Below, one piece after another: positions 1 through 7,490 of a DNA stretch of 64,000 nucleotides. A program made the position numbers and the translations under genes. The stretch spans positions 2,976,001 to 3,040,000 of the forward strand of contig NZ_CP023439.1 in NCBI RefSeq assembly GCF_002354895.1, given 5' to 3'. The notes under the pieces were generated by a model. The model saw only the letters and a list, made by a program, of their open reading frames with translations, was not told where the DNA came from and did no database searches. The stretch comes from Thauera sp. K11 (GTDB lineage: Bacteria > Pseudomonadota > Gammaproteobacteria > Burkholderiales > Rhodocyclaceae). Each line of letters begins with the position of its first letter. Positions within the stretch are counted from its first letter, which is position 1.

Positions 1-560
1 AAGACGATCCGGCGCACGGCGCCGCGCGCCGCCACGTCGACCTCGATGAAGGACGAACCGAGGATGTGCCCGGCGTCGCGGAAGCGGCAGCGGATCCCCT
101 TGTACGGCTCGAAGCCCTGCTCGTAGTCGATCGCGCGCAGGTGCGAAAGGCTGAGCCGCGCCTGCTCCACCGTGTACAGCGGAGCCACGTCCCAGCCGCG
201 CCTGGCGTGCCGCGCGCGATCGTGGCGGTTGGCCCACTCCGCCTCCTTCTCCTGGATGTGGGCGGAATCGAGCAGCATCACGCCGAGCAGGTCCACCGTC
301 GCCCGCGTCGCATAGATCGGCCCTTTGTAACCGAGCGCCACGAGCCGCGGCAGCAGGCCGGAATGGTCGAGATGTGCATGCGTCAGCAACACGAAGTCGA
401 TCGCGTGCAGGTCGAAATCCAGCGCGCGCACGTTGCGGAGCGCGGCGTTGCGCCCGCCCTGGAACAGCCCGCAATCGACCAGGAAACAACCGGCCTCGTG
501 CCTGACGAGGGTGCACGACCCCGTCACTTCGCCTGCGGCCCCGTAGAAGTTCAGCTCCAT
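1..560 (-). CDS. MBL-fold / beta-CASP RNA metallo-hydrolase (partial, 3' end outside window)
   Basis: Read by hand on the minus strand: an open frame starts at an ATG at 558-560, preceded by a GGAGG ribosome site at 568-572, and runs off the left edge without a stop, giving about 186 residues. The N-terminus has the metallo-beta-lactamase order: a first glycine-rich strand, a VDCGLFQGG segment, and the HAHLDHSG zinc motif near residue 61, followed by a DAGHILGSS segment near residue 166. That arrangement is typical of the YSH1/CPSF-type RNA-processing exonucleases annotated in proteobacteria, which are about 450 residues long. Its RNA substrate is unknown. It is divergent from the stress protein gene at 689, with 128 bp between the two starts. 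Confidence 0.85.
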   Translation of the reverse strand, partial: MELNFYGAAGEVTGSCTLVRHEAGCFLVDCGLFQGGRNAALRNVRALDFDLHAIDFVLLTHAHLDHSGLLPRLVALGYKGPIYATRATVDLLGVMLLDSAHIQEKEAEWANRHDRARHARRGWDVAPLYTVEQARLSLSHLRAIDYEQGFEPYKGIRCRFRDAGHILGSSFIEVDVAARGAVRRIV

Positions 561-609
561 TCCGTCGCCTCCCTGCGCGTGTGTCGTTGGCCGCCTCAAG
601 CGGTATTCG

Positions 610-654
610 TTTGACGGCCGTCAAACCGCCCATCCCGCCTTGGCTGGCTATAAT
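610..654 (+). promoter_or_regulatory. FNR/CRP-family palindrome and -10 box upstream of the stress protein gene
   Basis: A perfect 16-bp palindrome, TTTGACGGCCGTCAAA, lies at 610-625. Its core TTGAC-N4-GTCAA has the geometry of FNR/Anr/Dnr sites (TTGAT-N4-ATCAA), with the fifth base changed in each half. A consensus -10 hexamer TATAAT follows at 649-654, and no good -35 is present, as expected for an activator-dependent promoter. The palindrome centre lies about 42-43 bp before the predicted start of transcription, near the class II position of -41.5. The binding protein is an inference. Confidence 0.6.
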
Positions 655-688
655 GAGTCGTCGATCACACTAGCAAGGGAGCCCCGCG

Positions 689-1132
689 ATGTTCAAACAT
701 TTCCTCGTGCCGACGGACGGTTCCGCGCTGTCGGAGGGCACGGTCGCACGTGCGGTGTCGTTCGCGAAGGAAGCTGGCGCACGCGTCACCTTCTTCTATG
801 CGCAGCCCGATTTCCCGATGCCGATCTATGGTGAAGGCGCGCTGATCGACCCGACGACGCCGGAACAATTCGCCAAGGCGTCCGCCGCGGAAGCCGAGCA
901 GATCCTGCAGCGCGCAAAGAGCGTGGCAGACGCCGAAGGCGTGTCGGCGGACACCGACACGGTGGTCAACGAGGTGCCTTACGAGGCCATCATCGATGCG
1001 GCCGACCGCCATGGCTGCGACCTGATCTTCATGGCGTCGCATGGACGGCGCGGCATCGCCGGGCTGCTGCTTGGCAGCGAGACGCAGAAGGTGCTGACAC
1101 ACAGCAAGACGCCGGTCCTGGTCTACCGCTGA
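689..1132 (+). CDS. Universal stress protein, UspA family
   Basis: A single-domain Usp of 147 residues, the usual family length. The N-terminus (FLVPTDGS) forms the first strand and nucleotide loop. The C-terminus carries the ATP-binding signature SHG followed nine residues later by GS, then a KTPVLVYR end, so it is probably the ATP-binding type. Ribosome site AGGGAG sits 7-12 bases before the ATG. It is a monocistronic gene closed by a strong terminator. Usp proteins of this kind are often induced in low oxygen or stationary phase through Anr/FNR, which fits the palindrome upstream and the neighbouring cbb3 oxidase locus. The molecular partner is unknown. Confidence 0.92.
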   Translation: MFKHFLVPTDGSALSEGTVARAVSFAKEAGARVTFFYAQPDFPMPIYGEGALIDPTTPEQFAKASAAEAEQILQRAKSVADAEGVSADTDTVVNEVPYEAIIDAADRHGCDLIFMASHGRRGIAGLLLGSETQKVLTHSKTPVLVYR

Positions 1133-1168
1133 TCGCCGACGCCACAGGCGTGGCGTGCGCATCCGAAC

Positions 1169-1199
1169 GAACGGCCCGCCTCGGCGGGCCGTTCTTTTT
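1169..1199 (+). terminator. Rho-independent terminator of the stress protein gene
   Basis: A perfect inverted repeat (1169-1180 with 1183-1194) is followed by a T-rich tract, TTCTTTTT. It lies 36 bases after the stress protein stop and abuts the 3' end of the convergent minus-strand gene at 1199, so it separates the two units. Confidence 0.9.
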
Positions 1200-1444
1200 C
1201 AGTGCGGATGGCTGGGCCGATTGAGTTCCTGCGCCGGACGTTGCAGGAAGATGGTCGTCAGGCTGGATGCAGCGCACACCAGCCAGAAACCGAGAAAGCC
1301 GATCGAATACGTCGTCAGCGGGCTGTAGTACACCGGCTGGCCGAACAGATACAGCTCCTGCGGATCGATCACGGTAAAGAAGATGGCCTCCGCCAGCGCT
1401 GCGACAAGGAAGGACGGCCACAACACCAGAATCCACTTGCGCAT
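1199..1444 (-). CDS. Small two-span membrane protein at the end of the cco operon
   Basis: An 81-residue protein with an excellent ribosome site (AAGGAGGA). Two hydrophobic segments are visible, about residues 5-27 and 46-68, separated by a short loop with the sequence ELYLFGQPVYYSPLTTYS. I do not recognise a named family. It begins 33 bases after the DUF3149 gene and is the last gene of the ccoG-ccoH unit, so a role in oxidase assembly or in the same low-oxygen membrane is possible but only suggested by position. Confidence 0.75.
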   Translation of the reverse strand: MRKWILVLWPSFLVAALAEAIFFTVIDPQELYLFGQPVYYSPLTTYSIGFLGFWLVCAASSLTTIFLQRPAQELNRPSHPH

Positions 1445-1477
1445 CTCGTCTTCCTCCTTTGCCGTGACCGGTTCGAC

Positions 1478-1624
1478 CTAATGGCCCAGTTTCGCGTTAC
1501 GTTCGTCTTCGGCGATATGGCGTTTTGCGAAGCGATAGATATACGCTGCCATCACGATGACGAAACCGATGGTGAATAGGCTGAGCAGCCCGATATCGGT
1601 ACTGAAGAGTTCTTTCAGGGCCAT
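1478..1624 (-). CDS. DUF3149-like single-span membrane protein (48 aa)
   Basis: A short gene found by reading the minus strand: ATG at 1622-1624, TAG at 1478-1480, with a near-perfect ribosome site (AAGGAGGTG) upstream. The 48-residue product starts MALKELFSTDIGLLSL, has one membrane span (about residues 12-30) and a charged tail. The start and length match DUF3149, a family of tiny proteins of unknown function found in beta- and gammaproteobacteria. It lies 28 bases after ccoH and 33 bases before the 81-residue gene, so it is part of the cco transcription unit. Confidence 0.8.
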   Translation of the reverse strand: MALKELFSTDIGLLSLFTIGFVIVMAAYIYRFAKRHIAEDERNAKLGH

Positions 1625-1652
1625 GGTACACCTCCTTTACAGGGTCGACGGG

Positions 1653-2165
1653 TCAAGAAACGGATGGGTCCATCCGGATTTCCGTCTCTGTCGGGAGGTA
1701 TGCGGTCCCGTTCATGCGCCAACTGCGGGACTCGTCTTCTAACTGGAACAACCAGCGGCCGGCGCCGAGGGCGGTCATCCCGCCCTCGAACACCCCGTTG
1801 GCACCGCTCAGGGTCAGCACCTGGTCGAGGCCCGCGCGCGTCGGATGCGAGACCGTCACGATCAGCTTGTCCGGCAGACTGGCGGCATCGCGCGCGGCGA
1901 GTTCGATCCGCAGTGCATCGCTCCGGATCTTCACCCGCGCCGAAAGCCCGAGTTCCCGCGCCCGTTCCGTGCGGCCGATGGTCTGTACGATGGCACGCCC
2001 TTCCTTGTAGTAATCATCGACCACCAGGCCATCCCACGTCCTGATCGCGATCACCAGGGTGATGAGGCCGGCGATGACCGCAATGGCGGGCAGTGCAATC
2101 AGGAACCAGGGCCATCCCTGGCGGTACCAGCGGACGTTGTTTCGATCGGTCAATGTCGTACTCAT
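1653..2165 (-). CDS. ccoH: Cytochrome cbb3 oxidase assembly protein CcoH (FixH)
   Basis: A 170-residue protein with one N-terminal membrane span (about residues 17-42, WPWFLIALPAIAVIAGL) followed by a periplasmic domain that opens with the family signature VVDDYYKEG. CcoH/FixH is needed for stable assembly of the cbb3 oxidase and contacts the CcoN and CcoP subunits. It starts 3 bases after the ccoG stop, so it is translated with it. Length and order (ccoN-O-Q-P-G-H) are standard. Confidence 0.93.
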   Translation of the reverse strand: MSTTLTDRNNVRWYRQGWPWFLIALPAIAVIAGLITLVIAIRTWDGLVVDDYYKEGRAIVQTIGRTERARELGLSARVKIRSDALRIELAARDAASLPDKLIVTVSHPTRAGLDQVLTLSGANGVFEGGMTALGAGRWLFQLEDESRSWRMNGTAYLPTETEIRMDPSVS

Positions 2166-2168
2166 CCA

Positions 2169-3596
2169 TCAGCGTGGGAACAGGAACGTGGTCTTCTCAT
2201 GCACCGTCAGGGACGGATCATCCCCGGCCTTCACATCGAAGGCGATCTCGTTGGCCCCCGGCTTGCCGGAGTCGTAGGGAACGAGAACCCTCAGCGTGAC
2301 GGCTTCGGTGGCGGCCGGGCCGACCTTCACCTCGCTCTCCCCATCGATCTTCGCACCCTCCAGGCCCGATACGGCGAGGCTGAAGGCACGCGCGGTTTCG
2401 GTCATGTTCATGACCTGCAGCCGGTAGACGTTCTCGATCATGCCGTCCTCCACCTCGCGGGCGAGCGAGGCGCGGTCACGGATCACGTCCACCCGCAGCG
2501 TTTCGCGCGTGGCCAGCCCCCACACGAAGCCGATGCACACCAGTGCCAGAACGGCACCATACAGCAGCGTGCGCGGACGCAGCACATGGGCGACGATGTC
2601 CTTCGTGCCCCAATGCTGCCTGAGCGCATTCTCGGTGGAATAGCGGATCAGCCCGCGCGGGTAGTTCATCTTGTCCATGACTTCGTCACAGGCGTCGATA
2701 CAGGCCGCACAGCCGATGCATTCGTACTGCAGACCCTTGCGGATGTCGATCCCCGTCGGGCATACCTGGACGCAGATGCCGCAATCGATGCAATCGCCCT
2801 TGCCCACGCTCCTCGGATCGAGCCCCTTCTTGCGGGTGCCGCGCGGTTCGCCGCGTTCCTCGTCATAGGTGATGACCAGCGTGTCGGCGTCGAACATCAC
2901 GCTCTGGAAGCGGGCGTAGGGACACATGTACTTGCACACTTGCTCGCGCATGACGCCGGCGAACAGATAGGTGAAGCTGCCATAGAAGAGGATCCAGAAC
3001 AGCTCCCAGGGGCCGAAGCCGAAGTTCGTCACCGAATGCAGCAGTTCCTTGAGCGGCGAGAAGTAGGCGACGAAGGTGAAGCCCGTCCACAGCGAGAGCA
3101 GCGCCCACGCGCCGTACTTGGCACTGCGGAGGGCCAGCTTGCGGCCGCTCATCGGCGCCTGCTCGAGCTTCTGGCGCTTGTTGTGGTCGCCTTCGATCTT
3201 CTGCTCGATCCACATGAAGATCTCGGTGTAGACCGTCTGCGGACAGGCGTAGCCGCACCACAGCCGCCCGGCCACCGCAGTGAAGAAAAACAGCGCATAG
3301 GCGGAGATGATGAGCAGGATCGCGAGGAAGAAGACATCCTGCGGCCAGAAAACCCAGCCGAAGATGTAGAACTTGCGTTCGGTCAGATGAAACAGAACGG
3401 CCTGCCGGTCGTTCCAGGTCAACCAGGGCAGGCCGTAAAAGACGAGCTGCGTGAGCCACACCAAGGCCCAGCGCCACTTGGCGAAGATACCGGTGACCGC
3501 CCGCACGTAGAGCTTGCGGCGCGGCGCATAAAGGACTTCTTCTTGCTCGGCCGCGGCATCCCGCCCGGCAGCCGGCTTGGGGGAAGCGTCTCTCAT
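2169..3596 (-). CDS. ccoG: Cytochrome c oxidase accessory protein CcoG (RdxA/FixG)
   Basis: A 475-residue polyferredoxin-type membrane protein. Several spans occupy roughly residues 40-220, including the WCGYACPQTVYTEIF motif after the second span. Two ferredoxin clusters follow: CIDCGICVQVCP and CIGCAACIDAC (about residues 270-305). A further span and an Ig-like periplasmic C-terminal domain complete the CcoG layout. In other bacteria CcoG acts in copper reduction for CcoN metalation. The ATG at 3594-3596 has no clear Shine-Dalgarno sequence. It follows ccoP after 74 bases that contain a strong hairpin and a 5-4-5 dyad. Confidence 0.95.
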   Translation of the reverse strand: MRDASPKPAAGRDAAAEQEEVLYAPRRKLYVRAVTGIFAKWRWALVWLTQLVFYGLPWLTWNDRQAVLFHLTERKFYIFGWVFWPQDVFFLAILLIISAYALFFFTAVAGRLWCGYACPQTVYTEIFMWIEQKIEGDHNKRQKLEQAPMSGRKLALRSAKYGAWALLSLWTGFTFVAYFSPLKELLHSVTNFGFGPWELFWILFYGSFTYLFAGVMREQVCKYMCPYARFQSVMFDADTLVITYDEERGEPRGTRKKGLDPRSVGKGDCIDCGICVQVCPTGIDIRKGLQYECIGCAACIDACDEVMDKMNYPRGLIRYSTENALRQHWGTKDIVAHVLRPRTLLYGAVLALVCIGFVWGLATRETLRVDVIRDRASLAREVEDGMIENVYRLQVMNMTETARAFSLAVSGLEGAKIDGESEVKVGPAATEAVTLRVLVPYDSGKPGANEIAFDVKAGDDPSLTVHEKTTFLFPR

Positions 3597-3606
3597 GATC
3601 GTTTTA

Positions 3607-3662
3607 TTAGTGGATACTAATTTTATTTCAGCGAGATGCCCCGGAGGAAATCCTCCGGGGCA
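3607..3662 (-). promoter_or_regulatory. Hairpin and TTAGT-N4-ACTAA dyad between ccoP and ccoG
   Basis: Two elements lie in the 74-bp gap. A 12-bp perfect inverted repeat (3637-3648 with 3651-3662) follows the ccoP stop on the minus strand but lacks a U run, so it looks more like an mRNA-stabilising or partial-termination hairpin than a full terminator. Eleven bases before the ccoG start is a perfect dyad TTAGT-GGAT-ACTAA (3607-3620), with the same 5-4-5 geometry as an FNR site but different half-sites. Confidence 0.45.
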
Positions 3663-3670
3663 AGACGTGC

Positions 3671-4561
3671 TTACTTCTTGCTCAGGCCGACCACGTAGGC
3701 AGCCAGCAGATGGACCTTGTCCTCACCCAGGAACTCGCCGAACTGCGGCATCTGGTTGTTGCGGCCGTTGGTGATCGTTTCGATGATCGTGGCCTCGGAC
3801 GATCCGTACAACCACGACTTGTTCGTCAGGTTCGGAGCCCCCATGGCGACGTTGCCCTTGGCATCGGCGCCGTGGCACGCCACGCAGTTCTGCTGGAACA
3901 GATCGCTGCCGCGCTGCGCGCGCAGGGAATCGTGCGCCAGGCCCGACAGCGAACGCACGTAGTTGGCGACGTCCTTCACGCCTTCGGCACCCAGTGCGGG
4001 CCCGAACGGCGGCATGACCCCCATCCGGCCACCGAGGATGGTGGTCTTGATGGTCGCCGGGTCGCCGCCCCACTGCCATTCTTCGTCCGTCAGGTTCGGG
4101 AAGCCCTTCGCCCCCTGGGCGGCCGAACCGTGGCACTGGGCACAGTAGGTCAGGAACATGCGCTGGCCCATGGCCTTCGCTTCGGGATCGGCCGCGACCG
4201 CAGCAAGATCCATGTCCTTGTACTTGGCGAAGATCGGACCGTATTTCTCGTTGGCCGCCTTCATTTCCGCCTCGTACTGGGCACGCGCGCCGCGACCCTG
4301 GTTGGTCGTGCCGAAGCCGGGATAGATGGACAGATACACGATGGCGAAGCCGATCGTGATCCAGAACAGATACATCCACCAGCGCGGCAGCGGATTGTTG
4401 TACTCGGCAAGCGTCTCGTCCCAAACGTGGCCATGCAACTGGACCGCCCCCGCCTCCCGCTTCGTCATGTTCGACACCAGTACGAACACGCAGAACAGGA
4501 GGCTGAGGGCGACGATCGCCATCACATACACGTTCCAGAAACCGCTGATAAAGTCAGCCAT
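3671..4561 (-). CDS. ccoP: Cytochrome cbb3 oxidase diheme subunit CcoP
   Basis: A 296-residue membrane-anchored diheme cytochrome c. Two N-terminal spans (about residues 8-30 and 60-80) flank the HVWDETLAEYNNPLPRWW linker, the CcoP hallmark. Two class I cytochrome domains follow with heme sites CAQCH (about residue 140) and CVACH (about residue 229) and downstream methionine ligands. It passes electrons from soluble cytochrome c to CcoO and CcoN. Its start overlaps the ccoQ stop by 8 bases, showing translational coupling. Confidence 0.97.
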   Translation of the reverse strand: MADFISGFWNVYVMAIVALSLLFCVFVLVSNMTKREAGAVQLHGHVWDETLAEYNNPLPRWWMYLFWITIGFAIVYLSIYPGFGTTNQGRGARAQYEAEMKAANEKYGPIFAKYKDMDLAAVAADPEAKAMGQRMFLTYCAQCHGSAAQGAKGFPNLTDEEWQWGGDPATIKTTILGGRMGVMPPFGPALGAEGVKDVANYVRSLSGLAHDSLRAQRGSDLFQQNCVACHGADAKGNVAMGAPNLTNKSWLYGSSEATIIETITNGRNNQMPQFGEFLGEDKVHLLAAYVVGLSKK

Positions 4562-4742
4562 TTTGTCTTCCTTCTTGTTCTCGCCGGCCGACGCCGGCCG
4601 GCAGATCGTCTTCGTTCAGGGGCAGGCGCGCCGCTTCATCGAACCCATCCTTGGCATGCCGGCTATAGGCCCAGGCGCAGATACCCAGGAAAGACAGCAG
4701 CCCCAGTACCGTGATGATGCTTCGGAAGTCGTTGATGTCCAC
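4554..4742 (-). CDS. ccoQ: Cytochrome cbb3 oxidase small subunit CcoQ (FixQ)
   Basis: A 62-residue protein with one N-terminal membrane span (about residues 9-27) followed by WAYSRHAKDGFDEAARLPL, the typical CcoQ signature. It stabilises the CcoP-CcoN/O interaction in other bacteria. It begins 14 bases after ccoO and overlaps ccoP by 8 bases. Size and position are standard. Confidence 0.94.
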   Translation of the reverse strand: MDINDFRSIITVLGLLSFLGICAWAYSRHAKDGFDEAARLPLNEDDLPAGVGRREQEGRQNG

Positions 4743-4756
4743 GGCTCGACCTCTCC

Positions 4757-5392
4757 TTACTTCACGTTTTGCAGCGCACGGCCCATGCCCTGCAGATAGG
4801 CGACGACGGCATCAAGCTCGGTCTTGCCGGTCAGGGCTGCCGGTGCGGCGGCGATCTCCTCGTCGCTGTACTTGTGCAGGCCGACCTTGTTCAGCGCGCG
4901 CATGCGGTCCTGGATGTCGTCGGCCTTGACCGGACGGTTCAGCCATGGGAAGGCGGGCATGTTCGATTCCGGAACGACGTCGCGCGGATTGAGCAGATGC
5001 ACGCGGTGCCATTCATCCGAATAGCGGCCGCCCACGCGGGCCAGGTCGGGGCCCGTACGCTTCGAGCCCCACTGGAACGGGTGGTCGTAGATGAACTCGC
5101 CCGCCACCGAATAGTGGCCATAGCGTTCGGTTTCGGCCCGGAACGGGCGGATCATCTGCGAATGGCAGTTGTAGCAGCCTTCGCGGATGTAGATGTCGCG
5201 ACCGACGAGGCGTACCGGATCGTAAGGCTTCACCGGCAACTGATTGCCGTCGTTGTCGATCGGCGTGGTGGTCGAATGCTGGAAGAACAGCGGCACGATT
5301 TCCAGCAGACCGCCCACGCTGATGGTCAGCAGCGTGAGGACGATCAGCAGGAAGACGTTGCTCTCGATCTTTTCGTGCTTCGATTGGGCCAT
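4757..5392 (-). CDS. ccoO: Cytochrome cbb3 oxidase monoheme subunit CcoO
   Basis: A 211-residue membrane-anchored cytochrome c. An N-terminal span lies at about residues 10-33. The heme site in [15 protein letters not shown] is near residue 74, followed by the conserved segment with [20 protein letters not shown] and a later methionine ligand ([10 protein letters not shown]). It transfers electrons from CcoP to the CcoN catalytic subunit. It starts 18 bases after ccoN in the same transcription unit. Confidence 0.97.
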   Translation of the reverse strand: MAQSKHEKIESNVFLLIVLTLLTISVGGLLEIVPLFFQHSTTTPIDNDGNQLPVKPYDPVRLVGRDIYIREGCYNCHSQMIRPFRAETERYGHYSVAGEFIYDHPFQWGSKRTGPDLARVGGRYSDEWHRVHLLNPRDVVPESNMPAFPWLNRPVKADDIQDRMRALNKVGLHKYSDEEIAAAPAALTGKTELDAVVAYLQGMGRALQNVK

Positions 5393-5410
5393 CTTGTTTT
5401 TCTCCGGTTG

Positions 5411-6838
5411 TCAGTGAGCGGCCGCAGGCGCGAGCACCGGCGCGTTGTAAGCCTTCTCACCCGCCATGGTCTTCAGCATGTTGTAGAACATGAGGAGCAT
5501 GCCGCTCAGGAACAGGACGCCACCGATGAAGCGGATCGTCCAGAACGGGTAGCTCGCCTTCACGCTCTCGACGAAGGAGTAGGTCAGCGTGCCGTCCGGG
5601 TTGGTGGCGCGCCACATCAGTCCCTGCATCACGCCGGCGATCCACATCGAGGCGATGTAGAGCACGACGCCGATGGTAGCGATCCAGAAGTGGGCATTGA
5701 CCAGCTTGGTGCTGTACATCTCGGTCTTGCCGTACATGCGCGGCAACAGGAAGTAGATGGAGCCGATCGACACCATCGCGACCCAGCCCAGCGCGCCGGA
5801 ATGCACGTGACCCACGGTCCAGTCGGTGTAGTGCGACAGCGCATTGACGGTCTTCACCGACATCATCGGGCCTTCGAAGGTCGACATGCCGTAGAAGGAC
5901 AGCGAGGTGATCAGGAACTTCAGGATCGGATCGGTGCGCAGTTTGTGCCAGGCACCCGACAGGGTCATGATGCCGTTGATCATGCCGCCCCAGGACGGCG
6001 CCAGCAGGATCAGCGAGAAGACCATGCCGACGGACTGCGTCCAGTCGGGCAGCGCGGTGTAGTGCAGGTGGTGCGGGCCTGCCCACATGTAGGTGAAGAT
6101 CAGCGCCCAGAAGTGGACCACCGACAGGCGATAGGAATACACCGGACGCTCGGCCTGCTTCGGCACGAAGTAGTACATCATGCCCAGGAAGCCGGCGGTC
6201 AGGAAGAAGCCCACCGCGTTGTGGCCGTACCACCACTGGACCATGGCGTCCTGCACGCCGGCATAGGCCGAGTAGGACTTCATGCTGGAGAACGACACCG
6301 GAATCGCCGCGCTATTGACGATGTGCAGCAGGGCGACGGCGAGGATGAAAGCGCCGTAGAACCAGTTGGCGACGTAGATGTGCGACACCGTGCGCTTGGC
6401 CACGGTGCCGAAGAACACGATCGCGTAGGAGACCCACACGACGGCGATCAGGATGTCGATCGGCCATTCGAGCTCGGCGTATTCCTTGCCCTGGGTGTAG
6501 CCCAGCGGCAGGGTGATCGCAGCCAGCACGATGACGAGTTGCCAGCCCCAGAAAGTGAAGGAGGCCAGGGCCGGCGCGAACAGCCGGGTATGGCAGGTAC
6601 GCTGGACGACGTAATAGGACGTCGCGAACAACGCACAGCCGCCGAAGGCGAAGATCACCGCGTTGGTGTGCAGCGGACGAAGCCTGCCGAAATGCAGGAA
6701 TTCATGCGCGTTCAGTTCGGGCCATACGAGCTGTGCCGCGGCGATGACGCCGACCAGCATGCCCACGATGCCCCACACCACCGTCATGATGGCGAACTGG
6801 CGCACGACTTTATAGTTATAAGTCGCTTGCGATTGCAT
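5411..6838 (-). CDS. ccoN: Cytochrome cbb3 oxidase catalytic subunit CcoN
   Basis: The heme-copper catalytic subunit, 475 residues and about 12 spans. Conserved histidine-bearing segments include [31 protein letters not shown] and [15 protein letters not shown], the ligands for low-spin heme, Cu-B and the high-spin heme. The start at 6838 ([15 protein letters not shown]) was chosen over the upstream in-frame ATG at 6919 because it has a ribosome site (AGAGGTGA) and matches the usual N-terminus, and because the upstream start lies within the promoter. An FNR box lies 107 bases upstream. The enzyme is a high-affinity terminal oxidase for microaerobic respiration. Confidence 0.97.
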   Translation of the reverse strand: MQSQATYNYKVVRQFAIMTVVWGIVGMLVGVIAAAQLVWPELNAHEFLHFGRLRPLHTNAVIFAFGGCALFATSYYVVQRTCHTRLFAPALASFTFWGWQLVIVLAAITLPLGYTQGKEYAELEWPIDILIAVVWVSYAIVFFGTVAKRTVSHIYVANWFYGAFILAVALLHIVNSAAIPVSFSSMKSYSAYAGVQDAMVQWWYGHNAVGFFLTAGFLGMMYYFVPKQAERPVYSYRLSVVHFWALIFTYMWAGPHHLHYTALPDWTQSVGMVFSLILLAPSWGGMINGIMTLSGAWHKLRTDPILKFLITSLSFYGMSTFEGPMMSVKTVNALSHYTDWTVGHVHSGALGWVAMVSIGSIYFLLPRMYGKTEMYSTKLVNAHFWIATIGVVLYIASMWIAGVMQGLMWRATNPDGTLTYSFVESVKASYPFWTIRFIGGVLFLSGMLLMFYNMLKTMAGEKAYNAPVLAPAAAH

Positions 6839-6918
6839 GTGAGTCACCTCTACGAAAGAAAACGTTTTGGAGTAACGCCCCCAGGCCGCAAGACATGCCT
6901 GCAGCGCAAAACGCCGCA

Positions 6919-6959
6919 AGGATACCGCGGGGTCGGGCCCACAATTTGATACAGATCAA
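6919..6959 (-). promoter_or_regulatory. FNR-dependent promoter of the ccoNOQP operon
   Basis: A perfect FNR/Anr box, TTGAT-CTGT-ATCAA on the minus strand, lies at 6946-6959. A -10-like TATCCT lies at 6919-6924 with 21 bases between, putting the box centre near -41.5, the class II activator position. No -35 hexamer is needed in that arrangement. It explains microaerobic induction of the oxidase genes downstream. Confidence 0.85.
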
Positions 6960-7086
6960 CATTGTATTGCACCGCGTCAGCAGGCGGAAGCAAGAAGACG
7001 AAACGATGCTGCGCCGACGGGCGCCCCAGGCATGCCGGCCGCGGAATCGCATGCATGCAGCATCGATCGCAGCCGTTCGACGGGCG

Positions 7087-7115
7087 AAAAAAAAGGGTGC
7101 GTTATGCACGCACCC
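7087..7115 (-). terminator. Rho-independent terminator after ccoS and the small RNA
   Basis: An 8-bp perfect stem (GGGTGCGT with ACGCACCC, minus strand) with a 5-base loop at 7095-7115 is followed by eight T residues (7087-7094 as A on the plus strand). It would end both the small RNA and read-through from ccoI-ccoS, isolating the ccoN promoter region. Confidence 0.92.
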
Positions 7116-7188
7116 CCAACCCCAACAGAGAGACAAACGTTCCCGGCTCTGTCCGCCAGCGACTGGCACCTGGCAGAACCGGAACCAC
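7087..7188 (-). ncRNA. Candidate FNR-controlled small RNA, about 100 nt
   Basis: On the minus strand between ccoS and ccoN, an FNR-like promoter (7195-7235) predicts a start near 7188, and a canonical terminator ends at 7087. The transcript would fold into a long 5' hairpin (11 paired positions with one bulge, built from UUCCGGUUCUG and CAGAGCCGGGAA, enclosing an inner GCCAG/CUGGC stem). Next comes an unpaired CU-rich stretch (UGUCUCUCUGUU, about 7121-7136), then the terminator stem and eight U residues. No start codon with a ribosome site lies inside. This is the layout of trans-acting regulatory RNAs; E. coli FnrS and Neisseria AniS are FNR-induced examples. It could also be produced from the 3' end of ccoI-ccoS mRNA. 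The call is inferred from structure alone. Confidence 0.6.
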
Positions 7189-7194
7189 GGTTGA

Positions 7195-7235
7195 ATTATG
7201 CGCATCTGCCGGAGGGGAGTATTGACCTAGGTCAA
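7195..7235 (-). promoter_or_regulatory. FNR-like promoter driving the candidate small RNA
   Basis: The palindrome TTGAC-CTAG-GTCAA lies at 7222-7235, 39 bases after the ccoS stop. A -10 hexamer CATAAT on the minus strand lies at 7195-7200, 21 bases further on. This spacing is identical to that in the ccoN promoter and puts the box centre at about -41. The half-site TTGAC is the same as in the palindrome before the stress protein gene. Confidence 0.65.
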
Positions 7236-7274
7236 CGGACCTTGCATGACACCGGGCATCGCGATGGCGCCCGA

Positions 7275-7481
7275 TCATGGCTTTTCGTCCTCGGCGCGCT
7301 GCGCGCCGCCATCCCGCTTCGTTCCGGCGGAAGGGAACTCGTCCCGGTCGTCCAGGAGCAGGCGATAGGCAGGCCCTTCGAGATCGTCGTACTGCCCGCT
7401 GCGCAGCGACCACCAGAACAGCGCGCCGATGATGAAGACCAGGATCACCGACACCGGGATCAGCAGATAGAGGCTTTCCAT
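7275..7481 (-). CDS. ccoS: Cytochrome cbb3 oxidase maturation protein CcoS
   Basis: A 68-residue protein with an N-terminal membrane span (about residues 4-25, LYLLIPVSVILVFIIGALFWW) followed by the family signature SGQYDDLEGPAYRLLLDD. CcoS is needed for insertion of heme and copper into CcoN in Rhodobacter. It begins 9 bases after the ccoI stop, so the two are co-transcribed. Confidence 0.94.
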   Translation of the reverse strand: MESLYLLIPVSVILVFIIGALFWWSLRSGQYDDLEGPAYRLLLDDRDEFPSAGTKRDGGAQRAEDEKP

Positions 7482-7490
7482 GTCCGTCCT

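Noticed and set aside
6816..7205. A 129-codon minus-strand frame across the ccoN promoter
   Set aside because: It would include the FNR boxes, the terminator and the start of ccoN, and has no ribosome site or recognisable sequence; the small RNA explains the region better.
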